This document shows positions 35,112-42,788 of a DNA stretch of 64,000 bases, in pieces. Made by a program: the position numbers and the translations under genes. Origin of the DNA: Olsenella timonensis (GTDB lineage: Bacteria; Actinomycetota; Coriobacteriia; Coriobacteriales; Atopobiaceae); assembly GCF_900119915.1 (NCBI RefSeq), contig NZ_LT635455.1, positions 1-64,000 on the forward strand. The letters are read 5' to 3'. The notes beneath the pieces are model-generated. The model was not told the DNA's origin. It made no database searches and worked only from the letters and a program-made list of their open reading frames with translations. Positions within the stretch are counted from its first letter, which is position 1, and every line of letters starts with the position of its first letter.

Positions 35112-36218
35112 ATGATCACCAAGCTCGATGACCCCAGCATGTACGGCTACATCAAGGACACCGGCCACGCGCTGCGCAACGCCCTTGCGGAGCGCGCCAC
35201 GTTCTGCGACCCGTTCGTCGAGCTCATGACGACGCACGACTTCAAGCGCGTCTACTTCGTCGGGTCGGGCACGAGCTACAACGCCTCGATCTACATCTCC
35301 ACGCTCATGCAGCGCTACGCGCGCGTCGAGGCGAGCGCCGCGTTCCCCACGCGCTTTGACGAGCGTGATGTTGCGACGAGCGGCGCCTATGGCCCCGAGC
35401 AGGTGCTCGTCGTGGGCGTCTCGCAGTCCGGCACGAGCGTCTCCACGATCGACGTCATGCGTCGCGCCCACGAGGCGGGGTTCTACGCGCTCGCCCTCAC
35501 CGACGTCATGGACAGCCCGGTGACCGAGAGCGCCGACTCCGCCATCCGCCTGCTCACGGGCAAGGAGGAGGTGCACGTGGAGACGCGCGGCTACCAGGTC
35601 TCGCTCTTCGAGGGCTACCTGCTCGCCATTGCCGCGGGGCACGCCCTGGGCACGATCGACGACGCCGGCTACGCCCAGAGGCTGGCCGACGCCGAGCGCC
35701 TCGCGGAGGGGTACGACGGCTTCGTCGCCCAGGCGGATGCCTGGTACGACGCCCACGCGGAGGAGCTCATGGCCATCACGCGCGGCTTCGTCTGCACCTA
35801 CGGCATCAACGCCTGCACCGCCGAGGAGGCGGAGCTCAAGCTCAACGAGACCTACCACAAGCCGGTTCGCGGCTACGAGCTGGAGGAGATGATTCACGGG
35901 CCGCACTACGCGCTCGACGAGAACAACTACACCTTCTTCGTGGCGCCCGACGGCCCCGGCATCGAGCGCGTGCCGAGCTTCCTCGCATGGTACGAGGAGA
36001 ACAGGGTCACCGAGCACGTCTTCGTCATCACCAACGGCGACCACGCGGGCGAGTTCGGCGAGAGGTCCATCTGCTTCGAGGGGCAGATCGCGCCCGAGCT
36101 CACCCCGCTCGTCATGGTGATTCCGCTGCAGATCATGGCGTGCCGCAACTGCATCAACGCCGGTATCGACACGCGCTACCGCCCCGCCAACCGCACGTCG
36201 TTCGCCCACCTGCGCTAG
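35112..36218 (+). CDS. SIS-domain protein, FrlB/GfrF-like sugar-amine deglycase or isomerase
   Basis: The 368-residue protein has two SIS domains of the GlmS isomerase type: VYFVGSGTSYNAS, VVGVSQSGTSVST, EEVHVETRGYQVS and a C-terminal ELKLNETYHKP ... EEMIHGPHYALDE pattern with candidate catalytic Glu and His. There is no glutaminase domain. Linked to a mannose-family PTS, this layout resembles the Salmonella gfr operon and Bacillus frl system, whose SIS enzymes split phosphorylated sugar-amine adducts. Substrate identity here is inference. The gene is first in the operon, downstream of the operator-promoter. Confidence 0.88.
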   Translation: MITKLDDPSMYGYIKDTGHALRNALAERATFCDPFVELMTTHDFKRVYFVGSGTSYNASIYISTLMQRYARVEASAAFPTRFDERDVATSGAYGPEQVLVVGVSQSGTSVSTIDVMRRAHEAGFYALALTDVMDSPVTESADSAIRLLTGKEEVHVETRGYQVSLFEGYLLAIAAGHALGTIDDAGYAQRLADAERLAEGYDGFVAQADAWYDAHAEELMAITRGFVCTYGINACTAEEAELKLNETYHKPVRGYELEEMIHGPHYALDENNYTFFVAPDGPGIERVPSFLAWYEENRVTEHVFVITNGDHAGEFGERSICFEGQIAPELTPLVMVIPLQIMACRNCINAGIDTRYRPANRTSFAHLR

Positions 36219-36226
36219 GAGGCCCC

Positions 36227-36664
36227 ATGAGCCAGGTTCTCATCGCCACGCACTCCACGCTCGCCGAGGGCTTCGCCCAGGCCGTCCGCTTCTTCAAGCC
36301 GGACGCCGACAACGTCCACTTCCTCAACGGCTACGTGGCGAGCACCGAGTTCGAGCGCGAGCTGCGCGCGGCGCTCGGCGAGCTGCCCGCGGGCGACGGG
36401 CCCGTCGTCGTGTGCACGGACATCCCCGGGGGCTCGGTCAACCAGGTGGCGATGAGGCTCGCGAACGAGTACGGATACCTACTCGTGAGCGGCGTCAACA
36501 TGCCGCTGCTGCTCGAGCTCGTCTTTGAGGACGAGCCCACGTACGAGTCGCTCGCGCAGACGGTGGCGGGCGCACGCACCCAGCTCATGCTTCCCCTCGC
36601 CGACATCGTCGCCGAGGAGCCGGGCGCGAGGGAGGGGGGAGGCGAAGACGAGGAGGAGCTCTAG
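36227..36664 (+). CDS. PTS EIIA component, mannose family
   Basis: The 145-residue protein has the mannose-type EIIA fold: VLIATHSTLAEGF with candidate phospho-His at residue 9, VVVCTDIPGGSVNQVAMRL and YLLVSGVNMPLLLEL. It accepts phosphate from HPr. The C-terminus is a short acidic tail (EDEEEL). ATG 36227 follows GGAGG, 8 bp after the SIS stop. Confidence 0.93.
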   Translation: MSQVLIATHSTLAEGFAQAVRFFKPDADNVHFLNGYVASTEFERELRAALGELPAGDGPVVVCTDIPGGSVNQVAMRLANEYGYLLVSGVNMPLLLELVFEDEPTYESLAQTVAGARTQLMLPLADIVAEEPGAREGGGEDEEEL

Positions 36665-36694
36665 GTTCGAGAGGAACAGGGAAAGGAGAAGGAC

Positions 36695-37198
36695 ATGATC
36701 GTGCTCACCAGGGCCGACGACCGCCTCATCCACGGACTCGTCGCCGTTGCCTGGACGTCGCACCTTGCGCCCGAGACCATCCTCGTGGCCAACGACGCCG
36801 CCGCGGCGGACGAGTTCAAGAAGAGCTCCCTCAAGCTGGCGAAGCCCGCCGGCGTGAAGCTCTTTGTCAAGTCCGTCGAGAAGGCCGCCGCCGCGCTCAA
36901 CAACCCGATCAACGACAACAAGAAGATCTTCCTGGTCACCCAGACCGTTGAGGACGCCAAGCGCGTGTTCGACCTCCTCGACGACGCGCACAAGTTCACG
37001 CGTCTCAACGTCGGCACCGCCGGCGTGAACAAGAAGCCCGGCGAGGAGTACGTGGCCATCATTCCGCAGGTCTATACCACGGCCGAGGAGCTCGCCGCCG
37101 CCCGTGCGCTGCACGACGCCGGCGTCACGGTCTTCGGCCAGGCCAACCCCACGCTCGAGAGCGCCGACTTCGACGCCATCGAGCGCGCGTTCAGGTAG
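36695..37198 (+). CDS. PTS EIIB component, mannose/sorbose family
   Basis: The 167-residue protein begins IVLTRADDRLIHGLVAVAW, the sorbose-type EIIB signature, with the phospho-His at about residue 13. NVGTAGVNKKPGEEY matches the family's central glycine motif. It transfers phosphate from EIIA to the sugar bound by EIIC/EIID. A GGAAAGGAGAAGG ribosome binding site precedes the ATG. Length is normal. Confidence 0.94.
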   Translation: MIVLTRADDRLIHGLVAVAWTSHLAPETILVANDAAAADEFKKSSLKLAKPAGVKLFVKSVEKAAAALNNPINDNKKIFLVTQTVEDAKRVFDLLDDAHKFTRLNVGTAGVNKKPGEEYVAIIPQVYTTAEELAAARALHDAGVTVFGQANPTLESADFDAIERAFR

Positions 37199-37247
37199 GA
37201 GGGGGCGGGCCGCCGCTCGCTCGCAGTAGCAGGAAGAAGGGAACGAC

Positions 37248-38039
37248 ATGCTGCAAGGATTCTTGGTCGCCCTCGTGGCGTCGCTGATCTACCTCGAGAG
37301 CCGTCTCGGTGGTCAGCACATGCTCGACCGCCCGATCATCATCGGCCCGATCGTCGGCCTCATCATGGGCGACCCGATGAAGGGCCTCGTCATTGGCGGC
37401 GAGCTCGAGCTCGTGTGGATGGGCCTCAACGGCATCGGCACCACCACGCCCCCCAACGTCGTCGTGGGATCGGCGCTCGCGACCGCGCTCTCCATCAGCA
37501 CCGGCGCCTCGTACGAGACCACCCTCGCCCTCGCGGTGCCCATTGCCGTGGTCGCGCAGATCTGCGACATCGCCGCGCCGATCGTCAACACGTTCTTCGC
37601 CCACCAGGCCGACCGACTCGCCGAGAAGGAGAGCTACGACGCGATCGACTGGTGCGTCTGGGGCGGCGGCGTCGTGTACTTCCTGTTCAAGTTCGTCCCC
37701 ATCTTCCTGGGCTTCGTTCTGGGCTCCGGCGTCATCACCTCGTTCGTGGACCAGATCCCCGCCGTCATCCAGGACGGCCTCAACCAGTCCGGCAACATCC
37801 TGCCCGCCCTCGGCGTGGCCATGCTGATCCAGCTCACCTGGGACAAGAAGTTCGGCATCTTCCTGTTCCTCGGCTTCGCCCTCGCCGCGTTCCTGGGCGT
37901 GAGCACCCTCGGCGCCGCGTTCTTCGGCGCCATCGCGGCCGTCATCTACTACATGCTGAGCGGCGGCAAGACCTCCGCCGTCGCGGTCGCCCCGTCCGCC
38001 GAGACCGTCGTCGACGACGATGACAGTGAGGAGCTCTAA
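37248..38039 (+). CDS. PTS EIIC component, mannose/sorbose family
   Basis: The 263-residue integral membrane protein has about seven hydrophobic helices and the mannose-family EIIC motifs RPIIIGPIVGLIMGD and IGGELELVWMGLNGIG. It forms the transmembrane channel together with EIID. The gene overlaps nothing; EIID starts 2 bp after its stop, indicating coupled translation. Confidence 0.94.
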   Translation: MLQGFLVALVASLIYLESRLGGQHMLDRPIIIGPIVGLIMGDPMKGLVIGGELELVWMGLNGIGTTTPPNVVVGSALATALSISTGASYETTLALAVPIAVVAQICDIAAPIVNTFFAHQADRLAEKESYDAIDWCVWGGGVVYFLFKFVPIFLGFVLGSGVITSFVDQIPAVIQDGLNQSGNILPALGVAMLIQLTWDKKFGIFLFLGFALAAFLGVSTLGAAFFGAIAAVIYYMLSGGKTSAVAVAPSAETVVDDDDSEEL

Positions 38040-38041
38040 TC

Positions 38042-38857
38042 ATGGCAGAAGAGAAGAAGATCAGCGCCAAGGCCCTCCGCCGCGTCTTCTGGCGTCACTA
38101 CCAGCTGCTCGGCTGCTTCAACTACGAGCGGCAGATGTCCACCGGCTACGGCTACACCATGATGCCGGCCCTGAAGGAGCTCTACAAGGACGACCCGAAG
38201 GGCATGAAGGAGGCCGTGAAGCGCCACCTCGAGTTCTTCAACTGCGCGACGTCCACCTCGCCGTTCATCATCGGCCTCACCTGCGCGATGGAGGAGCAGA
38301 ACGCGTCCGAGCCGGAGGAGTACGATGCCGGCTCCATCACCTCGGTCAAGGCGGCGCTCATGGGCCCGCTCGCCGGAATCGGCGACTCGTTCTTCTGGGG
38401 GACGTTCCGCGTGATCGGTGCCGGCATCGGTGCGCCGCTCGCCGTGGCGGGCAACGTCCTCGGCCCGATCATCTACGCGATTCTCAACGTGATCCCGTCC
38501 GAGATCGTGCGTCGCTGGGGCTTCAAGATCGGCTACAGCGGCGGCTCCAAGTTCCTCGAGCGCATCTCGAGCGACGGCACGCTCCAGAAGGTCACCGAGG
38601 CGGCGCGCATCATGGGCCTCATGGTCATCGGCGCCATGATCCCCTCGATGGTCCTGCTCACCCTCAACGCCACGATCGACATCAACGGCGCCCAGGTCGT
38701 GCTCCAGGACGTCCTCGACCAGATCTGCCCGTACATCCTCCCGCTCGGTCTCGTCGGCGGCTGCTACAAGCTGCTCAAGAGCGGCCGGTCGGGCACGGCG
38801 GTCATGTTCGGCCTGCTCGTCCTGGGCATCATCCTTGCTGCCTGCGGGCTGGTGTAG
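38042..38857 (+). CDS. PTS EIID component, mannose family
   Basis: The 271-residue protein has a soluble N-terminal region (FWRHYQLLGCFNYERQMSTG), the family motif FFNCATSTSPFIIGLTCAMEE, the glycine-rich AALMGPLAGIGDSFFWGTFR and C-terminal helices. EIID exists only in mannose-family permeases. All four PTS domains are thus encoded as separate polypeptides. Confidence 0.95.
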   Translation: MAEEKKISAKALRRVFWRHYQLLGCFNYERQMSTGYGYTMMPALKELYKDDPKGMKEAVKRHLEFFNCATSTSPFIIGLTCAMEEQNASEPEEYDAGSITSVKAALMGPLAGIGDSFFWGTFRVIGAGIGAPLAVAGNVLGPIIYAILNVIPSEIVRRWGFKIGYSGGSKFLERISSDGTLQKVTEAARIMGLMVIGAMIPSMVLLTLNATIDINGAQVVLQDVLDQICPYILPLGLVGGCYKLLKSGRSGTAVMFGLLVLGIILAACGLV

Positions 38858-38938
38858 GCACGCTCGTCCGTAGTGCTCCGCGCGCCGTCGCGTCCGCCCC
38901 CGGGTCGCGGCGGCGCGCCGCCCTGAAAGGAGGCGCCC

Positions 38939-39568
38939 GTGGTCAAGGCGGTGCTGTTCGACATGGACGGGGTGCTGGCGTTCACCGAGCGGTACTACCG
39001 GCAGCGCCGCGTGGAGTACCTGCGCGGCCAGGGCATCGAGCTGTCCGGTGCCGACGACTGGACCGGTGTGCATGACGACGAGTCCTGGCGGCGCTGCGTG
39101 CCGGACGATGCTGTGCTGCGCGAGCGTCTGCGCGCCGGGTACGACCGATTCGCGGCCGAGCGCCCCACGCCGTGGGCCGAGCTCGGCAACCGGCATGCCC
39201 ACCCCACCTTCGTCGCGCTGCGCGGTCGCGGCGTGCGAACCGCGATCTGCTCGTCATCGCCCCGCCCCCTCATCAAGGAGTGCATGGGCGCGCTCGACAT
39301 CGACGGGCTGACCGACTACTTCATCAGCGGCGACGAGTGCGTCGGCCACAAGCCGGACCCGGAGATCTACCTCCGCGCGATGAGGCGCCTCGCGGTGCGT
39401 CCGGAGGAGGCGATCGTGGTGGAGGACTCGCCGACCGGCATCCGCGCGGGCAAGGCCGCGGGGGCCCTCGTATGCGCGCTGCGCCAGCCCGACGGGACCC
39501 CTCTCGACCAGCGGGAGGCGGACGTCGTGCTCGACGACCTCTTCGAGCTCGTCGACCTAATCGCCTGA
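38939..39568 (+). CDS. HAD superfamily (IA) phosphatase/phosphoglucomutase-like
   Basis: The 209-residue protein begins VKAVLFDMDGVLAFTE, with GVRTAICSSSPRPLIKE (motif II), GHKPDPEIYLRAM (motif III Lys) and VVEDSPTGIRAGKAAGA (motif IV), the order typical of beta-phosphoglucomutase-like HAD-IA enzymes. The GTG start follows AAAGGAGG. It lies 82 bp after EIID and may dephosphorylate a product of the PTS pathway, or be an independent housekeeping phosphatase. Confidence 0.9.
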   Translation: MVKAVLFDMDGVLAFTERYYRQRRVEYLRGQGIELSGADDWTGVHDDESWRRCVPDDAVLRERLRAGYDRFAAERPTPWAELGNRHAHPTFVALRGRGVRTAICSSSPRPLIKECMGALDIDGLTDYFISGDECVGHKPDPEIYLRAMRRLAVRPEEAIVVEDSPTGIRAGKAAGALVCALRQPDGTPLDQREADVVLDDLFELVDLIA

Positions 39569-39658
39569 CGCCGCCCCCGTCGGGCGGGAGATCGCGCGGG
39601 GACCGAGGCGCGGTCGCGCTAGAATCAGCGAGAAGGACCCCGCGTCGAAGGAGCCGCC

Positions 39659-40510
39659 ATGTCCCAAGCAGCAGAGCGCGTGGACGCCGAGAACGCCGCC
39701 CGCCCGGGCGCCCCGGCCTCCCATCCGGAGTTCGACCGCCTGGTCCGCACGATGTGGCGGCTGCGGCAGCCGGACGGCTGCCCGTGGGACCGCGAGCAGA
39801 CGCACCGCTCCATCACGCGCAACATGGTCGAGGAGGCCTACGAGGCGGTCGAGGCCATCGAGGCCGACGACCAGGCCCATCTCGTCGAGGAGCTCGGCGA
39901 CGTCCTCGAGCAGGTGGTCCTTCACGCGCAGATCGCCGCGGACGAGGGCGCCTTCACAATCGACGACGTGGTCAGGGGCCTGAACGAGAAGCTGGTGCGC
40001 CGTCACCCGCACGTCTTCGGCGATCGCGCGGCGGCGGGCGACGGCGGCGAGGTCCAGGACATCTGGGACGGCGTCAAGGCCGCGGAGCGAGCCGCCGCGG
40101 GTGCGGGGGAGGCGCCGCAGGGGCTCCTCGACTCCGTGCCGCGGAGCCTGCCCGCCCTCATGCAGGCCCAGAAGATCTCCAGGCGCGCTGCCAAGGCGGG
40201 CTTTGAGTGGGAGACCGTGGCCGACGTCTGGGACAAGGTCGCCGAGGAGCGCGCCGAGTTCGAGCGCGAGGAGCCCGGCTCGCCGGCGCGCGCCCTGGAG
40301 TTCGGCGACCTCCTCTTCGCGCTCGTCAACGTGGCGCGGCGCGAGGGCATCGACGCCGAGGAGGCGCTCGCCGCGTCCAACCGCAAGTTCAGGGAGCGGT
40401 GGTCGCGCATGGAGGAGTCGGCCCGCGCCGAGGGCGTCGCGCTCGACGGGCTGGGAGCCGGCCGTCTGAACGAGCTTTGGGACCGTGCGAAGGCGGAGGA
40501 GAATCGCTGA
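39659..40510 (+). CDS. mazG: MazG-family nucleoside triphosphate pyrophosphohydrolase
   Basis: The 283-residue protein has two MazG domains. The first has the motifs GCPWDREQTHRSI, EEAYEAVEAIE and EELGDVLEQVVLHA, which supply the Mg-binding Glu/Asp set; the second contains KAGFEWETVADVWDKVAEE and EFGDLLFALVNVARREG. MazG hydrolyses non-canonical or surplus NTPs to NMPs. TAGAAT at 39620-39625 is a -10 candidate, and AAGGAG precedes the ATG. Confidence 0.95.
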   Translation: MSQAAERVDAENAARPGAPASHPEFDRLVRTMWRLRQPDGCPWDREQTHRSITRNMVEEAYEAVEAIEADDQAHLVEELGDVLEQVVLHAQIAADEGAFTIDDVVRGLNEKLVRRHPHVFGDRAAAGDGGEVQDIWDGVKAAERAAAGAGEAPQGLLDSVPRSLPALMQAQKISRRAAKAGFEWETVADVWDKVAEERAEFEREEPGSPARALEFGDLLFALVNVARREGIDAEEALAASNRKFRERWSRMEESARAEGVALDGLGAGRLNELWDRAKAEENR

Positions 40511-40538
40511 CGCGCCGTTCCCGCCGACGCTCCTCTGC

Positions 40539-40544
40539 TATAAA
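40539..40544 (+). promoter_or_regulatory. -10 box (TATAAA, extended TGC) upstream of the DivIC-like gene
   Basis: TGCTATAAA carries an extended -10 motif. Transcription would begin near 40550, very close to the first ATG at 40558, which argues either for a very short leader or for use of the second ATG at 40600. I find no good -35 box. Confidence 0.45.
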
Positions 40545-40557
40545 GGGGTGAGGCGCC

Positions 40558-41205
40558 ATGGGCGCCGGCCCTGCCACAGACCAGAATCGAAGCCAAGGCA
40601 TGAGCGAGCAATCCTCCAGACCAAAGGCCCGGCCGTCTGCGCGTCCCACGAGACGCGCCAAGGCCAGGCCCTCCGCGAAGCCGGTCGCCGCGACCGGGAG
40701 GGCCGCGGCAAAGAAGGCCCCCTCGCGCGCTGCCGGGGCGCACCCCTCGCGCTCTGACGCGCTCAGGGGCGCAGGCGAGAAGGTCGGCGCGGTGCGGGAG
40801 CGTCTGCGCGACCCCCGCTCGCTTCTCTCCGAGCATCGCGGCGCGGTCGTCGCGTGCGCGGCGGCGCTCGTGCTGCTGGTGGCGCTCTATGGTCCCGCCT
40901 GCGGGCTCTACCAGGCATGGCGCGAGAACGGCGCGCTCCAGGCGGAGCAGGCGCAAGCGAGCGCGGAGAGCGAGGAGCTGGAGGGCGACATCTCCAGTCT
41001 CATGACCGAGGAGGGCATCAAGGACGAGGCGCGCCGGCGCGGCTACGTCGAGGAGGGCGAGACGCGCATCGTCGTGGAGGGCGCGGGCGAGGAGGGCTCC
41101 GACGAGACGGCCACCAGCGGCGACGCCACCGACGACACGCCATGGTACCTGCGGGTTGCTGACTTCGTCTTCCAGTATCGAACGAGTGACGAGGGGGAGA
41201 AGTGA
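40558..41205 (+). CDS. DivIC/FtsB-like septum formation initiator
   Basis: The 215-residue product has an approximately 90-residue basic Ala/Arg/Pro/Lys-rich cytoplasmic tail, one membrane helix (about residues 95-118) and a following coiled coil (ENGALQAEQAQASAESEELE) leading into LMTEEGIKDEARRRGYVEEGE, the conserved FtsB/DivIC region. These proteins form the FtsL-FtsB-FtsQ division complex. The acidic C-terminus ends in a short amphipathic segment. ATG 40558 has GGTGAGG upstream; ATG 40600 is an alternative. The stop overlaps the GTG of the next gene. Confidence 0.88.
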   Translation: MGAGPATDQNRSQGMSEQSSRPKARPSARPTRRAKARPSAKPVAATGRAAAKKAPSRAAGAHPSRSDALRGAGEKVGAVRERLRDPRSLLSEHRGAVVACAAALVLLVALYGPACGLYQAWRENGALQAEQAQASAESEELEGDISSLMTEEGIKDEARRRGYVEEGETRIVVEGAGEEGSDETATSGDATDDTPWYLRVADFVFQYRTSDEGEK

Positions 41206-42215
41206 CGCGTCTGGCATGCATCGACATCGGGACCGTGACCGCGCGCCTGGCGGTGGCGGACGTGGAGGGGGGCCGCGTGCTGCGCCTCGCCAAGCACTCC
41301 GAGATCTGCAACCTCGGGCAGGGCGTCGACGCCACGGGTCGCCTGGACGAGGAGGCGATGGGCCGCGTGCTCGCGTGCGTGCGCGGCTACGTGGACTCGG
41401 CTCGCGAGGCGGGCGCCGTCGCGGCCTGCTGCACCCTCACGAGCGCGGCGCGCGACGCCGAGAACGCGGCCGTGCTGGGGGCCGAGCTAGACGCGCTCGG
41501 CCTGGACCCGCTGATCATCCCCGGCAGGGTCGAGGGGGCGCTCACCTTCCTCGGCGTGACCCGCGACTTCTGCGGCCAGGACGTGCTCGTCGCCGACAAC
41601 GGCGGCGGCTCCACGGAGCTCGCCTGCGGGTGCGCTCCCGAGAACGCACCGCTCGACCTGCGCTTCGTTCGCTCCGTAGACGTTGGGTGCCGTCGCGTGA
41701 CCGAGAAGTTCCTTTCGTCTGCGGGTCCCGACGACGCCGCGTCGATCGCCCGGGCGCACGAGTTCGCCGCCGCCGCGTTTGCGCCGGCGGTGCGCGAGGG
41801 TGGACTCGCGGCGGCGGGCGCGGAGGGCGCCCGGGCGGGCGCGCCCGCCACGCTCGTGGTCACGGGCGGCACGGTGACGAGCCTCGTTGCGGTCAGGAAG
41901 GGCCTCGTGCCCTACGACCCGGCCCAGGTGCACCTCGCCACGCTCACGCGGGAGGAGCTTGAGGGGCTGGAGCTCCGTCTCGCCGCCCTCACGGTGTCCG
42001 AGCGCGCGGAGCTGCCGGGCCTGGCAGCCAAGCGCGCGCCCGTCATCCTGGGAGGCGCCATCGCGGTGCTCGAGCTCATGCGCCAGACAGGATTCGACCG
42101 GCTTACCGTCAGCGAGTCCGACCTGCTCTTCGGCCTCTCCATCGCGGCGGAGTCCACGCTCGTGGGCGCGGAGTCGCCCGTCGGCTGGGCCCCCACGATG
42201 CGCATGCTGCGCTAG
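41202..42215 (+). CDS. Ppx/GppA-family exopolyphosphatase/pentaphosphatase
   Basis: The 337-residue protein has the actin-like phosphatase fold: LACIDIGTVTARLAVAD (phosphate 1), VLVADNGGGSTELACG (phosphate 2) and LVVTGGTVTSLVAV, with LTVSESDLLFGL near the end. Such enzymes hydrolyse polyphosphate or pppGpp. The GTG start overlaps the DivIC stop (GTGA), a pairing found in many Gram-positive genomes. Length equals that of short Ppx/GppA proteins without the C-terminal HD domain. Confidence 0.93.
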   Translation: MTRLACIDIGTVTARLAVADVEGGRVLRLAKHSEICNLGQGVDATGRLDEEAMGRVLACVRGYVDSAREAGAVAACCTLTSAARDAENAAVLGAELDALGLDPLIIPGRVEGALTFLGVTRDFCGQDVLVADNGGGSTELACGCAPENAPLDLRFVRSVDVGCRRVTEKFLSSAGPDDAASIARAHEFAAAAFAPAVREGGLAAAGAEGARAGAPATLVVTGGTVTSLVAVRKGLVPYDPAQVHLATLTREELEGLELRLAALTVSERAELPGLAAKRAPVILGGAIAVLELMRQTGFDRLTVSESDLLFGLSIAAESTLVGAESPVGWAPTMRMLR

Positions 42216-42247
42216 GATAAGGACACGCCGCAGCGCGCGGCGCCTTT

Positions 42248-42332
42248 GGGGGCGTGGCGGAACTGGCATACGCAGGAGACTTAAAATCTCTCGCCGCAAG
42301 GATTGTGGGTTCGAGTCCCACCGCCCCTACCA
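42248..42332 (+). tRNA. tRNA-Leu (anticodon TAA)
   Basis: 85 nt with a long variable arm (class II). Acceptor GGGGGCG pairs with CGCCCCT (a terminal G-T pair), the anticodon loop CTTAAAA gives TAA, the T-arm is GGGTTCGAGTCCC, and ACCA is encoded at the 3' end. Confidence 0.96.
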
Positions 42333-42341
42333 GAGGACAGC

Positions 42342-42372
42342 GAGGCCGCGGACCCGCGAGGTCTGCGGCCTC
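42342..42372 (+). terminator. Terminator hairpin after tRNA-Leu
   Basis: GAGGCCGCGGACC (42342-42354) pairs with GGTCTGCGGCCTC (42360-42372), one G-T pair, around a 5-nt loop; a weak T-rich stretch follows. Confidence 0.6.
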
Positions 42373-42412
42373 GTCGTTCTTCTCGCCCGCCGGCGCGCCG
42401 GCGGCCCTTTGG

Positions 42413-42418
42413 TATACT
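42413..42418 (+). promoter_or_regulatory. -10 box (TATACT) for tRNA-Glu
   Basis: TATACT lies 10 bp before the mature tRNA-Glu. No convincing -35 box at the expected distance. Confidence 0.45.
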
Positions 42419-42427
42419 AAGCCGCGC

Positions 42428-42503
42428 GTCCCCATCGTCTAGTGGCCTAGGACATCGCCCTTTCAAGGCGACGACACGGGTTCGACTCCCGTTGGGGGCA
42501 CCA
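42428..42503 (+). tRNA. tRNA-Glu (anticodon TTC)
   Basis: 76 nt. Acceptor GTCCCCA pairs with TGGGGGC; the D-loop has CGTCTAGTGGCCTAGGAC, anticodon loop CTTTCAA gives TTC, the T-arm is CGGGTTCGACTCCCG, and ACCA is encoded. Confidence 0.97.
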
Positions 42504-42512
42504 CGCAGACAC

Positions 42513-42545
42513 GCGGGCCCGTCCGGTCACCCCGGTCGGGCCCGC
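42513..42545 (+). terminator. Terminator hairpin after tRNA-Glu
   Basis: GCGGGCCCG (42513-42521) pairs perfectly with CGGGCCCGC (42537-42545), with an additional inner CCGG/CCGG pairing; TTTG follows. Confidence 0.65.
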
Positions 42546-42576
42546 TTTGTGAAGGGCCTTGGCCGGGCCTTGGCCG

Positions 42577-42722
42577 GCGCCGAGTGTACGAAACTCTCCG
42601 CCCTATGTCCCGCGCTGCGCCGAGTGTACGAAACTCTCCTCCCGAGCGGTAACTCAAGTTAAATAACTTAAACTAATAGATAGTATTTCAAGAAAACCTG
42701 AGGACAATTTCGTACACTCGGC
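42577..42722. repeat. Family B repeat element
   Basis: Two identical 23-bp direct units (GCGCCGAGTGTACG then AAACTCTCC) start at 42577 and 42617, exactly 40 bp apart. An inverted partial copy, TTTCGTACACTCGGC, lies at 42708-42722. Between them is an AT-rich island (about 42650-42700) that contrasts with the GC-rich surroundings and contains AATAACTTAA and TAGTATTT, which resemble the promoter of the nuclease-like gene at 18.9 kb. Confidence 0.85.
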
Positions 42723-42768
42723 GAGAAGGCCGGCGAGAAGGCCGGCGAGAAGGCCGGCGAGAAGGCCG
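42721..42768. repeat. Tandem repeat, four copies of a 12-bp unit
   Basis: GCGAGAAGGCCG is repeated four times without variation, immediately after the inverted unit of element B, followed by a degenerate partial copy. It lies just beyond the stop codon of the minus-strand TPR-like gene. Confidence 0.95.
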
Positions 42769-42788
42769 GAGAGAGGTGCGCCGGCGCG

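Noticed and set aside
42721-42768. CRISPR array
   Set aside because: The 12-bp units are contiguous with no spacers.
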